10,508 nucleotides of DNA from NCBI GenBank assembly GCA_013214975.1, contig JABSPR010000363.1, forward strand, positions 1 through 10,508. The letters are read 5' to 3'. Of this stretch, positions 1-7,363 are shown piece after piece. A program made the position numbers and the translations under genes. The stretch is from Flavobacteriales bacterium. GTDB lineage: Bacteria; Bacteroidota; Bacteroidia; DT-38. The first letter of the stretch is position 1, and every line of letters starts with the position of its first letter. The notes under the pieces were generated by a model, which saw only the letters and a program-made list of their open reading frames with translations, made no database searches and was not told where the DNA came from.

Positions 1-2
1 GT

Positions 3-179
3 TTAGGAGAATTTGGTCCAGATCATCCTTTTTATAATATTGCAGGTAGCGACAACATTGTGTTGTTTACAACTGAACGTTATAAAGCGCAGCCGTTAAT
101 TATTCAAGGCGCTGGGGCTGGAGCAGAGGTAACAGCTGCTGGTGTATTTGCTGAAATTATTAAAGTAGCTAATCTTTAA
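3..179 (+). CDS. thrA: Bifunctional aspartokinase/homoserine dehydrogenase, 3' end only
   Basis: This is a partial gene cut by the left window edge; the last 58 codons and the TAA stop are visible. The peptide ends in QPLIIQGAGAGAEVTAAGVF plus a short tail, which matches the conserved C-terminus of homoserine dehydrogenase (compare the GxGAGxxVTAAGVFADLL end of E. coli ThrA). That domain reduces aspartate semialdehyde to homoserine in the cytoplasm. The upstream GSDNIVLFTTERY stretch also fits this domain. Whether an aspartokinase domain is fused at the N-terminus cannot be seen. The ThrA name rests on the family habit of Bacteroidota, where the fused enzyme usually leads a thrABC operon, and on thrB starting 3 nt after this stop. 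A stand-alone homoserine dehydrogenase (hom) is the alternative. Confidence 0.88.
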   Translation, partial: LGEFGPDHPFYNIAGSDNIVLFTTERYKAQPLIIQGAGAGAEVTAAGVFAEIIKVANL

Positions 180-182
180 GAT

Positions 183-1112
183 TTGAACGAGAGTGTAAAA
201 GTATACGTACCAGCTACCATTGCCAATGTAGCCTCAGGGTTCGATGTGTTAGGAATGGCTATCGATAAGCCAGGTGACATTGTTTCTGTTCGCAAAACGA
301 ACGATTCCAAAATTACTATTGTAAACTCTTTAGAAGGAATAGAATTGCCTCTTAATCCATTGGAGAACACTGCAGGTGTTTCATTAATGAGCTATTTAAA
401 AACTATTGATTCTGATCAAGGTTTTGAAATTGATATTGTTGAGAAAATCAATCCAGGTGGCGGTATGGGATCTAGTGCTGCAAGTGCAGTTGCAAGTGTT
501 TTTGCAGCTAATGAATTAATGGGAAACCCGTTAACGGCTGAAGAGTTATTGCCATCAGCGCTTGAGGGTGAGCAAATAGCTTCTAAAGCTATTCATAACG
601 ATAATGTTGGTCCAGCACTATTAGGAGGTATTGTTCTTACTACGAGTTATCAGCCATTACGAGTTATTAAAATTACTCCTCCTGAAGATTTACATTGTGT
701 AGTTGTATATCCCCATATGAAATTGAATACTGCTGATTCTAGAAGAGTATTGCCAGCAAATTATTCAATGCATGATTCTACTCAACAAGCAGCAAATTTA
801 GCAGGCTTAATTGCTGGCCTTATTAATTCTGATTATGACCTTATAAGCCGGTGCCTAGTCGATGTTTTAGCTGAACCTTATCGGAGGTCTCTCATTCCTC
901 AATTTGATGAAGTTAAGTCAGCGGCATTAACTAATGGAGCGTTAGGTTGCAGTATCTCAGGTGCTGGTCCTTCAGTATTTGCTTTAACTAACGACTTGGA
1001 TATTGCTAATAAAGTGATGAGTGCAATGAGAGTCGGATTTGAAAAAGGAGGCTTACAAACGGATGGTTATGTTTCCAAAGTGAATGCAAGCGGACCTAAA
1101 ATATTAGATTAA
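183..1112 (+). CDS. thrB: Homoserine kinase
   Basis: This 309-residue cytoplasmic enzyme of the GHMP kinase family phosphorylates homoserine with ATP to give O-phosphohomoserine, the substrate of ThrC. Its length is nearly that of E. coli ThrB (310). The three GHMP motifs are present: PATIANVASGFDVLG at residues 10-24, the ATP-binding glycine/serine loop NPGGGMGSSAASAV at 90-103, and the C-terminal GCSISGAGPSVFAL at 255-268. The start is TTG. It is forced, because the thrA stop lies in the same frame two codons upstream and the next in-frame ATG (residue 25) would remove motif 1. No Shine-Dalgarno sequence is evident. The 3-nt gap to thrA and 12-nt gap to thrC indicate one operon with probable translational coupling. 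Confidence 0.97.
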   Translation: MNESVKVYVPATIANVASGFDVLGMAIDKPGDIVSVRKTNDSKITIVNSLEGIELPLNPLENTAGVSLMSYLKTIDSDQGFEIDIVEKINPGGGMGSSAASAVASVFAANELMGNPLTAEELLPSALEGEQIASKAIHNDNVGPALLGGIVLTTSYQPLRVIKITPPEDLHCVVVYPHMKLNTADSRRVLPANYSMHDSTQQAANLAGLIAGLINSDYDLISRCLVDVLAEPYRRSLIPQFDEVKSAALTNGALGCSISGAGPSVFALTNDLDIANKVMSAMRVGFEKGGLQTDGYVSKVNASGPKILD

Positions 1113-1124
1113 AATTTATTGGCG

Positions 1125-2423
1125 ATGAAGTATTATAGTACAAACGGAGGAGTAAAACCAACAAGTTTAAAAGAGGCAGTTCTTAAAGGATTAGCGGACG
1201 ACAAAGGGCTCTATATGCCTGAAACGATTGTTCAATTGCCAGCGTCTTTCTTCGAAAACCTCGGTTCAATGTCTTTGCAGGATATCGCTTTTGAAGTATC
1301 CAAATTGTATGTTGATGGGGATATTCCTGATAATGAGTTAAGAGCTTTAACAGATGAAGTGATGTCTTTTGACATACCCGTTGTTAATGTAGAAAAGAAC
1401 CTAAATACTCTTGAATTATTCCATGGACCAACGTTAGCTTTTAAAGATATTGGTGCAAGATTTACTTCAAGATTAATGGGGCACTTCTTAAAAGGAGATA
1501 ATCGGAAAATTAGAATTTTAGTGGCTACATCTGGTGATACCGGTGGGGCAGTGGCTAGTGGTTTCTTTAACGTGCCTAACATTAGTGTTACAATTTTATA
1601 TCCTAGAGGAAAGGTTAGCGATATTCAAGAAAAACAATTAACCACAATGGGTGGTAATATTGAGGCTGTTGAAATCGAAGGAACATTTGATGATTGTCAA
1701 AGACTAGTAAAGGAAGCTTTTTTAGATAAAGAGGTTACAGCTAAAATGAATTTGTCATCTTCTAATTCAATTAATATTGCTCGTCTTATCCCTCAGTCGT
1801 TTTACTATTATTATGCTATTGGTCAGTTGACTAAAGAGCAAAGAGAAAAAGGTGTAGTCTTTTCAATTTGTAGTGGGAACTTCGGACACATTACAGCCGG
1901 TATTTTAGCTAAACGAACAGGATTAAATATTGATCAGTTAGTTGCAGCCACTAATATTAACGATATAGTTCCAGAATATTTAGATACAAAAGTATATACA
2001 GCGAGACCTTCTACAGAAACGATATCCAATGCTATGGATGTAGGCGATCCTAGTAATTTCAAGCGAATGATGGACATGTATGATAACTCGCATGAAGAAA
2101 TATCTAAGGATATCACTGGATGTAGATATACGGATGATCAAACGCGTGAAGTGATGAGAGATGTTTATAAAAGAACATCTTACGTGTTAGACCCTCATGG
2201 TGCTATTGGATATATGGGATTGCGAGATTATTTAGGTGACACAGATAAAACAGGGATCTTTTTTGAAACTGCTCATCCAGCTAAGTTTTTAGACGTAGTG
2301 GAAGAAACACTAGATACGAAAATCGAAATTCCACAGCCTTTGTTAGACTGTATCGATAAAGAAAAAGTTTCTACTGTTTTGTCAAAAGACTACGCTGACT
2401 TTAAAACTTATTTATTAGGCTAA
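1125..2423 (+). CDS. thrC: Threonine synthase (PLP-dependent)
   Basis: This 432-residue cytoplasmic enzyme converts O-phosphohomoserine and water to threonine and phosphate, the last step of the pathway. The PLP-binding lysine lies in TLAFKDIGARF at residue 107, the same number as in E. coli ThrC (428 residues). The ATSGDTGGAVASGF loop at about 134-147 and the GNFGHITAG phosphate-binding loop further on are also typical of fold-type II PLP enzymes. ATG at 1125 was chosen because family members begin MKYYSTN; an in-frame TTG at 1119 would add two residues and cannot be excluded. The gene follows thrB by 12 nt. Its TAA stop overlaps the TAG stop of the convergent CotH-like gene by two bases, so no intergenic terminator is possible here. 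Confidence 0.97.
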   Translation: MKYYSTNGGVKPTSLKEAVLKGLADDKGLYMPETIVQLPASFFENLGSMSLQDIAFEVSKLYVDGDIPDNELRALTDEVMSFDIPVVNVEKNLNTLELFHGPTLAFKDIGARFTSRLMGHFLKGDNRKIRILVATSGDTGGAVASGFFNVPNISVTILYPRGKVSDIQEKQLTTMGGNIEAVEIEGTFDDCQRLVKEAFLDKEVTAKMNLSSSNSINIARLIPQSFYYYYAIGQLTKEQREKGVVFSICSGNFGHITAGILAKRTGLNIDQLVAATNINDIVPEYLDTKVYTARPSTETISNAMDVGDPSNFKRMMDMYDNSHEEISKDITGCRYTDDQTREVMRDVYKRTSYVLDPHGAIGYMGLRDYLGDTDKTGIFFETAHPAKFLDVVEETLDTKIEIPQPLLDCIDKEKVSTVLSKDYADFKTYLLG

Positions 2424-3598
2424 TTCTTTACTTCTTTTAGCTGTCTCAAGACTCTTTTTTGAGAGTAATAGAATTCTTCTTCGTTGAATTTATATTTAGG
2501 AGCTTCATCTCTAAGAAGGGATTCAAGCGTATCTATTTCCATTTCATTGACAAGAAAAAATGTTTCTAGGTATGTCTTTTGTGAAATTCGAATCATCTCT
2601 TTTTTAACTAATTCACGGTAGCTTGTGTCTTTAATCATTCTTTTATGAAATGGTTCTAATTCTTTGCTGGATAAATTGAGTTCCGCATCTTTAAGTAGGG
2701 TAGAGCCATTATCAAAACCAATTGGTTCAAGTTTTTCTGTCTTCGGATTAAAATAGAATCTTAAATTATGCCATCTTAATGAATGCCGATTCCCCATTAA
2801 TTCATTTATAGCGAAGAATTTAGCCCACTTTTCAAAATCAAAGGCATCTTTCGCCTCAATTTTTTCTTTTCTGTAATCATCTAAAAGTTTGACGGCTTGT
2901 TTCGTGATATCGATATTCTTTTTATCGGCACACCAATCTTTATTAGTAATCTTAATCGGAGCTGTTTTCATTAACATTTTGTCTCTATTCCATTTCCCTC
3001 CAGATTTCTTGTAGTATTTCCAAAAGGCAGTTTCATCGAATTTCATGATCGGACCTTTCTTCCTTTTGGCCATTTTTAAAAGGTAGTTGTCAAAATGACT
3101 TTCAAAAGCATACATCCCACAATGCGTATTGTTCATGCAAAATGGAAAAAATTCATACTGTAAATGAATTAGGCCTTCTTGTTCTAATAATCTATGAAAT
3201 ACCCATTCATTGATATAGGCTCTTGTCTTAACTCCTTGCACGGATATTTTGCTGTGATTGAGTATTTTACCATCTAGGGCAATAATTCGATACGACCATC
3301 TATCGGTTTTGAAGTGATCAGCATGGTCTCCTTTCAGTCTGGCTTTAACAGAAATCACCTTGTTGTTACACTCTAAGGAACAAATTGAATAGTCGTCTTT
3401 CGTTCTTAAGAGAAGTCCATAGTTAATTGCTTTTTTTCTTATTTGATTTATTTTTTTAATCGAACTATCAGGAATAACTAAGTTCATCCCAGTGGATAAA
3501 TCTTGCTTACCGATATAGTTTTTTTTACTGCAGCTGGCTAGTATCAATAAGCTAATTGAGTAGATTAAAAAGTATACGTATAGATTGTTGAAAATCAA
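2420..3598 (-). CDS. CotH-family (kinase-like) lipoprotein
   Basis: This 392-residue predicted lipoprotein has a hydrophobic signal at residues 6-20 and a lipobox LASC with Cys23. The residues after the cysteine (SKKN) lack the acidic surface-export signal described for Flavobacteria, so a periplasm-facing anchor is the more likely site. The body resembles the CotH superfamily: ARLKGDHADHFKTDRWSYRI (86-105), INEWVFHRLL (129-138), GMYAFESHFD (161-170), FAINELMGNRHSLRWHNLRF (262-281) and the late acidic EPIGFDNGS (291-299). CotH proteins are atypical kinases in spore coats, and relatives occur beside bacterial polysaccharide genes. Four cysteines form two close pairs (73/77, 154/160). The start is TTG: an in-frame TGA lies two codons upstream, and any later ATG would delete the lipobox. 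It follows the SGNH gene by 33 nt. Substrate and activity are unknown. Confidence 0.75.
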   Translation of the reverse strand: MIFNNLYVYFLIYSISLLILASCSKKNYIGKQDLSTGMNLVIPDSSIKKINQIRKKAINYGLLLRTKDDYSICSLECNNKVISVKARLKGDHADHFKTDRWSYRIIALDGKILNHSKISVQGVKTRAYINEWVFHRLLEQEGLIHLQYEFFPFCMNNTHCGMYAFESHFDNYLLKMAKRKKGPIMKFDETAFWKYYKKSGGKWNRDKMLMKTAPIKITNKDWCADKKNIDITKQAVKLLDDYRKEKIEAKDAFDFEKWAKFFAINELMGNRHSLRWHNLRFYFNPKTEKLEPIGFDNGSTLLKDAELNLSSKELEPFHKRMIKDTSYRELVKKEMIRISQKTYLETFFLVNEMEIDTLESLLRDEAPKYKFNEEEFYYSQKRVLRQLKEVKN

Positions 3599-3631
3599 GG
3601 TTCAGAGGGTTAAATAGCTTGTTACTTTAAA

Positions 3632-4540
3632 TTAAGGTTTCTTCACTCTGCTTAGATGGGTGGCTAATTCTTTAGAAAATTTATTTGCTCCAATATTGTT
3701 AAGGTGATTTAAACCTGCCCAATCTGTATCAAAGTAAACGCTAGGTTTATTAAGCATGATGAATTCGCAATTCCCAATTGAACTTTTGAATAATTTTAGA
3801 ATTCTCTGCCTGTTTGTCGTCGCTTTGTTAAAAGCCAAATGGTTAGGTAGCTCTACGAATATGAGTTCTATTTTCTGAACTCGACAATAATTTATAAGGC
3901 TATTAATGGCTTTTATATTAATACCAGCAACATTAGGTTTGTGAGACGTAACAGGTCTAGCAATGTTTTTACGAATAAGGAATCCATTTTCATAAGAATG
4001 GTTGAATCTATCTTTGTCGTATAAAAATTTAAGGGTATGCTCAATCACGTTTCGGTACCTGAACATTTTTATTATGTTATAGAAGTTAAGGTTGGATTTT
4101 TCAAGATTTATATTATTCTCAATGTGATCTTTAATAATCTGCGAATCTAAATTCTCCATAACTGATGGTCGTACTCTATCTGGCCATTCTTTTTCATTTA
4201 AATAGATTCCCAATAAAATTTTATTTGGCTTGTTATTATTATTAATGTACTGTCGTAGAATCAATTCGGATTCAAATATTGTGGATCCACCTATTGCCAT
4301 ATTGTATGATTTTCCATGTAATATGGAATCTAAAATATGCGGATTGAAAGCTTGTTGTGAAATTGAATTACCCAGAATTAGACAGGTGTAATCCTTGTTT
4401 TTTAGATTGAATATTTTTTCAATTTTGGGTTCATTTGGATCAATGTTTAGAGTGATTATTTCTAATATTTCCCCAATGGATAATACTAGAACCACAAGGA
4501 TTATTAAAAATGAGCTTGTATATATTGCTTCTTTTTTCAT
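3632..4540 (-). CDS. Membrane-anchored SGNH/DltD-like protein, partner of the MBOAT acyltransferase
   Basis: This protein has 302 residues. An N-terminal hydrophobic helix (about 8-28, no lipobox) probably anchors it in the inner membrane with the rest in the periplasm. The body shows SGNH-hydrolase marks: a nucleophile block LILGNSISQQAFNP (54-67) with Ser59, a glycine block MAIGGST (81-87), and a C-terminal acid/His block DTDWAGLNHLNNIGANKFS (271-289) with Asp271/Asp273 and His279. The usual GDS is GNS here, as in divergent DltD/AlgJ-type proteins. Such proteins accept an acyl group passed by an MBOAT partner and transfer it to an extracytoplasmic glycan or other polymer. The start ATG overlaps the MBOAT stop by one base (TAATG), which argues strongly for coupled translation and joint function. 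The true substrate cannot be told. Confidence 0.72.
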   Translation of the reverse strand: MKKEAIYTSSFLIILVVLVLSIGEILEIITLNIDPNEPKIEKIFNLKNKDYTCLILGNSISQQAFNPHILDSILHGKSYNMAIGGSTIFESELILRQYINNNNKPNKILLGIYLNEKEWPDRVRPSVMENLDSQIIKDHIENNINLEKSNLNFYNIIKMFRYRNVIEHTLKFLYDKDRFNHSYENGFLIRKNIARPVTSHKPNVAGINIKAINSLINYCRVQKIELIFVELPNHLAFNKATTNRQRILKLFKSSIGNCEFIMLNKPSVYFDTDWAGLNHLNNIGANKFSKELATHLSRVKKP

Positions 4541-5943
4541 TAGAACTGGAAATATATAAATTCTTCACTTCGAGTATTCCCAAATAGAATAATCAATGAC
4601 ACTAGGAGTAAGTAAAAGCTCCATTTACTAAGGAGGCTTTGATTATATATGGTTCTTAAAGTATTGTTGTTTTTCGCATAATCAAGTATTATCAATAAGC
4701 CAATCATAGTTAATTCAATAATTAAGTTATATGGCTTAATGGCATGAGAATAAGTCATACTAGGGATATTAGAGATGAATGAGATTGCCTCAGAGAATGA
4801 ATTTGACCTAAAAAACACCCAGGCTAGACTTGTAATTGAGAAGGTAGTTATTAGGCCAATTATTTTTTTGAAAAACGTATCATGTATTTTGTCTTTATTC
4901 CAAATATTTTCCAAAAGATAAAATAGACCATGAATGCTTCCCCATATAATAAATGTCCAATTTGCTCCATGCCAAATGCCCGAAACTATAAATGTTATTA
5001 GGATGTTTAGATAATATCGTCCTTTACTTACTTTGTTTCCTCCAAGTATAATGTAAACGTAATCTCTAAACCAAGAGGATAAAGAGATGTGCCATCGTTG
5101 CCAAAACTCTTTCAATGAAGTTGAAAAATATGGTGTATTGAAATTTTTATTTAGGTTGAAACCAAACATTTTTGCAAGCCCAATAGCCATGCTGGAGTAA
5201 CCAGAGAAATCGCAATAGATTTGAAAAGCAAAGAAGAAAGTAGCTAAGAGGTTGTTAATTCCTCCAAATGTTTCTTGGTTTTCAAAAACAATGTTAACGT
5301 ACTCCGCTAAGTTATCCGCTACAACTACTTTCTTAAATAGTCCCCATATGAAAAATTGTAGACCTAGTTTAATATTTTGGAAGTTTGTTTCTCGATTGGA
5401 TGTAAATTGGGGTAGGAGGTGAGATGCTCGTTCTATTGGTCCTGCTACTAATTGAGGGAAAAAGCTAACGAATGAAGCGAAAGAGATAAAGTCTTTGGTC
5501 GGATTTAATTTTCCTCTATAGATATCTATAGAGTAGCTTAATGTTTGAAAAGTATAAAAACTGATTCCTACTGGTAGGATCACGTCAAGAAAAAACGGGC
5601 TAGTTTCTAGGCCAATATTATTGGCTAAGGTCGAGAATGAGTCCGCAAAGAAATTAAAGTATTTGAATATCCATAAAAGTCCAAGGTTTGTAAATATGCT
5701 GATATATAAGTAAGTCTTTTTGACTTTCCTTTCGGAAGATTCATTGATTTTAAGTCCACAGTAGTAGTCAATAACGGTGCTAAAGGCAATAAGGCCTAAA
5801 AATCTATAGTCCCACCATCCATAGAAAAAATAACTACTAGCAAGAAGTAAAATATTTTGAGCAATTCTGTTTTTCCTTAGAAGAATATATAAGGCAAGAA
5901 CTAAAGGGAGAAATATGAAGAATGTTAAACTGTTAAAAATCAT
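4540..5943 (-). CDS. MBOAT-family O-acyltransferase, AlgI-like
   Basis: This 467-residue polytopic inner-membrane protein has many hydrophobic helices, from about 5-22 to 441-456. It carries the AlgI-type MBOAT signatures: QIYCDFSGYSSMAIGLAKMF (241-260), KEFWQRWHISLSSWFRDYVY (278-297) with His285, and SGIWHGANW (321-329), where His325 is the expected catalytic histidine. FFPQLVAGPIERA at 161-173 is another family hallmark. By analogy with AlgI, PatA and DltB, it takes an acyl group from a cytoplasmic donor and moves it across the membrane for transfer to an exported polysaccharide or peptidoglycan. The ATG start lies 15 nt after the methyltransferase stop, and its own stop overlaps the SGNH gene start. 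No alginate genes are in the window, so algI is not assigned as a name. Confidence 0.9.
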   Translation of the reverse strand: MIFNSLTFFIFLPLVLALYILLRKNRIAQNILLLASSYFFYGWWDYRFLGLIAFSTVIDYYCGLKINESSERKVKKTYLYISIFTNLGLLWIFKYFNFFADSFSTLANNIGLETSPFFLDVILPVGISFYTFQTLSYSIDIYRGKLNPTKDFISFASFVSFFPQLVAGPIERASHLLPQFTSNRETNFQNIKLGLQFFIWGLFKKVVVADNLAEYVNIVFENQETFGGINNLLATFFFAFQIYCDFSGYSSMAIGLAKMFGFNLNKNFNTPYFSTSLKEFWQRWHISLSSWFRDYVYIILGGNKVSKGRYYLNILITFIVSGIWHGANWTFIIWGSIHGLFYLLENIWNKDKIHDTFFKKIIGLITTFSITSLAWVFFRSNSFSEAISFISNIPSMTYSHAIKPYNLIIELTMIGLLIILDYAKNNNTLRTIYNQSLLSKWSFYLLLVSLIILFGNTRSEEFIYFQF

Positions 5944-5958
5944 AATTTTAACATGTTC

Positions 5959-6633
5959 TTATTTTATTCCAACTGTATAGAATCCTGTCATTTTCATAGG
6001 TTCACCATCAAATTTCAATTCAGGTTCATCTAACGTTGTAGTTTCTGAATAACTACAACCAGAAGAGCTTAATAGTGACTCTACGTCCTTTTGTTCATAT
6101 TTGGTAAAACCATAATTAGCTAGTTCGATTTTATCCATAAAGCTTTTTGAACGATATCCTATTAGGATTCTCCCACCTGGCTTTAAAATACGTAGCAGTT
6201 CCTTAATATTTTCACTTGGCTTAGGCCAAAAATATAGAGTGTTGGTTGTAATAATGGCATCAATTGAATCGTCATCAAATGGAAGCGTTGCTATTGAAGA
6301 TTCTATGAAATCAACTTTTCCGGAATCAATTAATTTTTGATTAATATTTTTTGCTTCTTCAATCATTGTAGGGGAGAAATCTAAACCAATATATTTTATA
6401 TTGTCGGCCATTTGGAATAAATCAGAAATGAAATAACCGTTTCCCATTCCTATTTCAAGAATCCGTTCTCCATCTTGGGCATTTAGAATTTTATATGAAT
6501 TAAGACAAATGTGTTTATTTCCCTTATTCATCTGAATTCCTACCGCTTTTCCCGTTTCTCCTTCTGGGTGCCTTAAATGCTTCGCAAGCTCTTGAGGAGA
6601 AAGCTTATTGTCAGGGTTTAGTTCTTCAGACAC
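5959..6633 (-). CDS. Class I SAM-dependent methyltransferase, substrate unknown
   Basis: This 224-residue soluble, probably cytoplasmic protein has no signal peptide. It has a Rossmann-type SAM-binding core of the Methyltransf_11 kind: motif I LEIGMGNGYF at residues 59-68, the acidic residue closing strand 2 in YIGLDFSP (Asp85), FIESSIATLPFDDDSIDAI (109-127) for motifs II/III, and the post-motif LKPGGRILIGY (150-160). The first 55 residues, with MNKGNKHICL, form an N-terminal cap that may help select the substrate. The start is GTG, 11 nt after the rpe stop; no in-frame ATG lies between. It sits between rpe and the MBOAT gene with short gaps on both sides, so co-transcription is likely. A role in modifying a small metabolite or lipid/glycan precursor is possible, but nothing in the sequence names a substrate. 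Confidence 0.85.
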   Translation of the reverse strand: MSEELNPDNKLSPQELAKHLRHPEGETGKAVGIQMNKGNKHICLNSYKILNAQDGERILEIGMGNGYFISDLFQMADNIKYIGLDFSPTMIEEAKNINQKLIDSGKVDFIESSIATLPFDDDSIDAIITTNTLYFWPKPSENIKELLRILKPGGRILIGYRSKSFMDKIELANYGFTKYEQKDVESLLSSSGCSYSETTTLDEPELKFDGEPMKMTGFYTVGIK

Positions 6634-6644
6634 TCGAATAAGCT

Positions 6645-7298
6645 TTAGTTGATGCTTTTTAGGTTACTGATGGTTTCGGTAGGGTTGGATGAATTAAATA
6701 CAAAACTCCCTGCTACAAGAACATCTGCACCAGCTTCAATCAGTTTAGGGGCATTGTCAGCATTAACGCCTCCATCTATTTCAATTTTGCAATTAGAGTT
6801 AGTCGCAATAATAATTTGCTTCAGCTCTTTAATTTTGGCGTATGTATGTTCTATAAAGCTTTGTCCTCCAAAACCTGGATTAACAGACATCAGGCAGACT
6901 AAATCAATATCCTTAATTACATCCTTTAATAAAGAAACGGGAGTGTGAGGGTTTAACGCCACTCCAGCTTGCATATCTTCTTGCTTAATAGCTTGAAGTA
7001 CTCGATGTAGATGGTCACAAACTTCATAATGTACGGTTAGAATATCTGCACCACATTTTTTAAAATCCTTGATGTAGTTGTCTGGTTCTACTATCATCAA
7101 ATGGACATCCATAGTTTTGGTAGCTATTTTACTAATAGTACTGATGACAGGCATTCCAAAAGATATATTAGGAACAAATCTTCCGTCCATCACATCAATG
7201 TGGAACCAATCGGCTTTACTTTCATTAATCATTTTGCAATCTCTTTCGAGATTTCCGAAGTCTGCTGCTAAAACAGAAGGTGCAATTAAATGGCTCAT
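6645..7298 (-). CDS. rpe: Ribulose-phosphate 3-epimerase
   Basis: This 217-residue cytoplasmic TIM-barrel enzyme interconverts D-ribulose 5-phosphate and D-xylulose 5-phosphate in the pentose phosphate pathway. The metal and catalytic residues are in place: HIDVMDG at residues 33-39 (His33, Asp35), DVHLMI at 64-69 (His66) and IEIDGGV at 172-178 (Asp175). The phosphate-binding loops VNPGFGGQSF (139-148) and VAGSFVF (195-201) are also present. The length is normal for the family. The ATG start gives the standard SHLIAPSVLAADF N-terminus. A strong terminator lies between rpoD and this gene, so it probably has its own promoter in the short gap at 7299-7363. It leads the run that continues into the methyltransferase and the acyltransferase cassette. 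Confidence 0.97.
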   Translation of the reverse strand: MSHLIAPSVLAADFGNLERDCKMINESKADWFHIDVMDGRFVPNISFGMPVISTISKIATKTMDVHLMIVEPDNYIKDFKKCGADILTVHYEVCDHLHRVLQAIKQEDMQAGVALNPHTPVSLLKDVIKDIDLVCLMSVNPGFGGQSFIEHTYAKIKELKQIIIATNSNCKIEIDGGVNADNAPKLIEAGADVLVAGSFVFNSSNPTETISNLKSIN

Positions 7299-7317
7299 CT
7301 ATTTATGTTTGTTTGAG

Positions 7318-7325
7318 TAAAAATA
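7318..7325 (-). promoter_or_regulatory. Possible -7 element of an rpe promoter
   Basis: On the - strand this reads TATTTTTA, one base off the Bacteroidota -7 consensus TAnnTTTG, and ends 19 nt before the rpe ATG. No good -33 TTTG sits at the expected distance, so the call rests mainly on the need for a promoter downstream of the rpoD terminator. In AT-rich DNA such a match can arise by chance. Confidence 0.2.
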
Positions 7326-7363
7326 ATAACTATTGGCGAAGTCTCAGCTTAAATCGTATGCAT

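Noticed and set aside
1119..1124. TTG at 1119 as the thrC start
   Set aside because: The ATG at 1125 gives the conserved MKYYSTN start of the family; TTG would add only Met-Ala. It cannot be fully excluded.
1232..1582. 116-codon open frame on the - strand opposite thrC
   Set aside because: It covers the conserved PLP-lysine region of thrC in antisense and shows no domain features of its own.
2451..2466. Small inverted repeat ACTCT...AGAGT just past the thrC stop, with T residues in the loop, as a thrC terminator
   Set aside because: The stem is only 5 bp, the T run is in the loop instead of after the stem, and it lies within the CotH-like coding sequence.
6649..6948. Open frame on the + strand opposite rpe
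   Set aside because: It is a shadow of the rpe coding sequence, which has full family motifs; its translation resembles no known protein.
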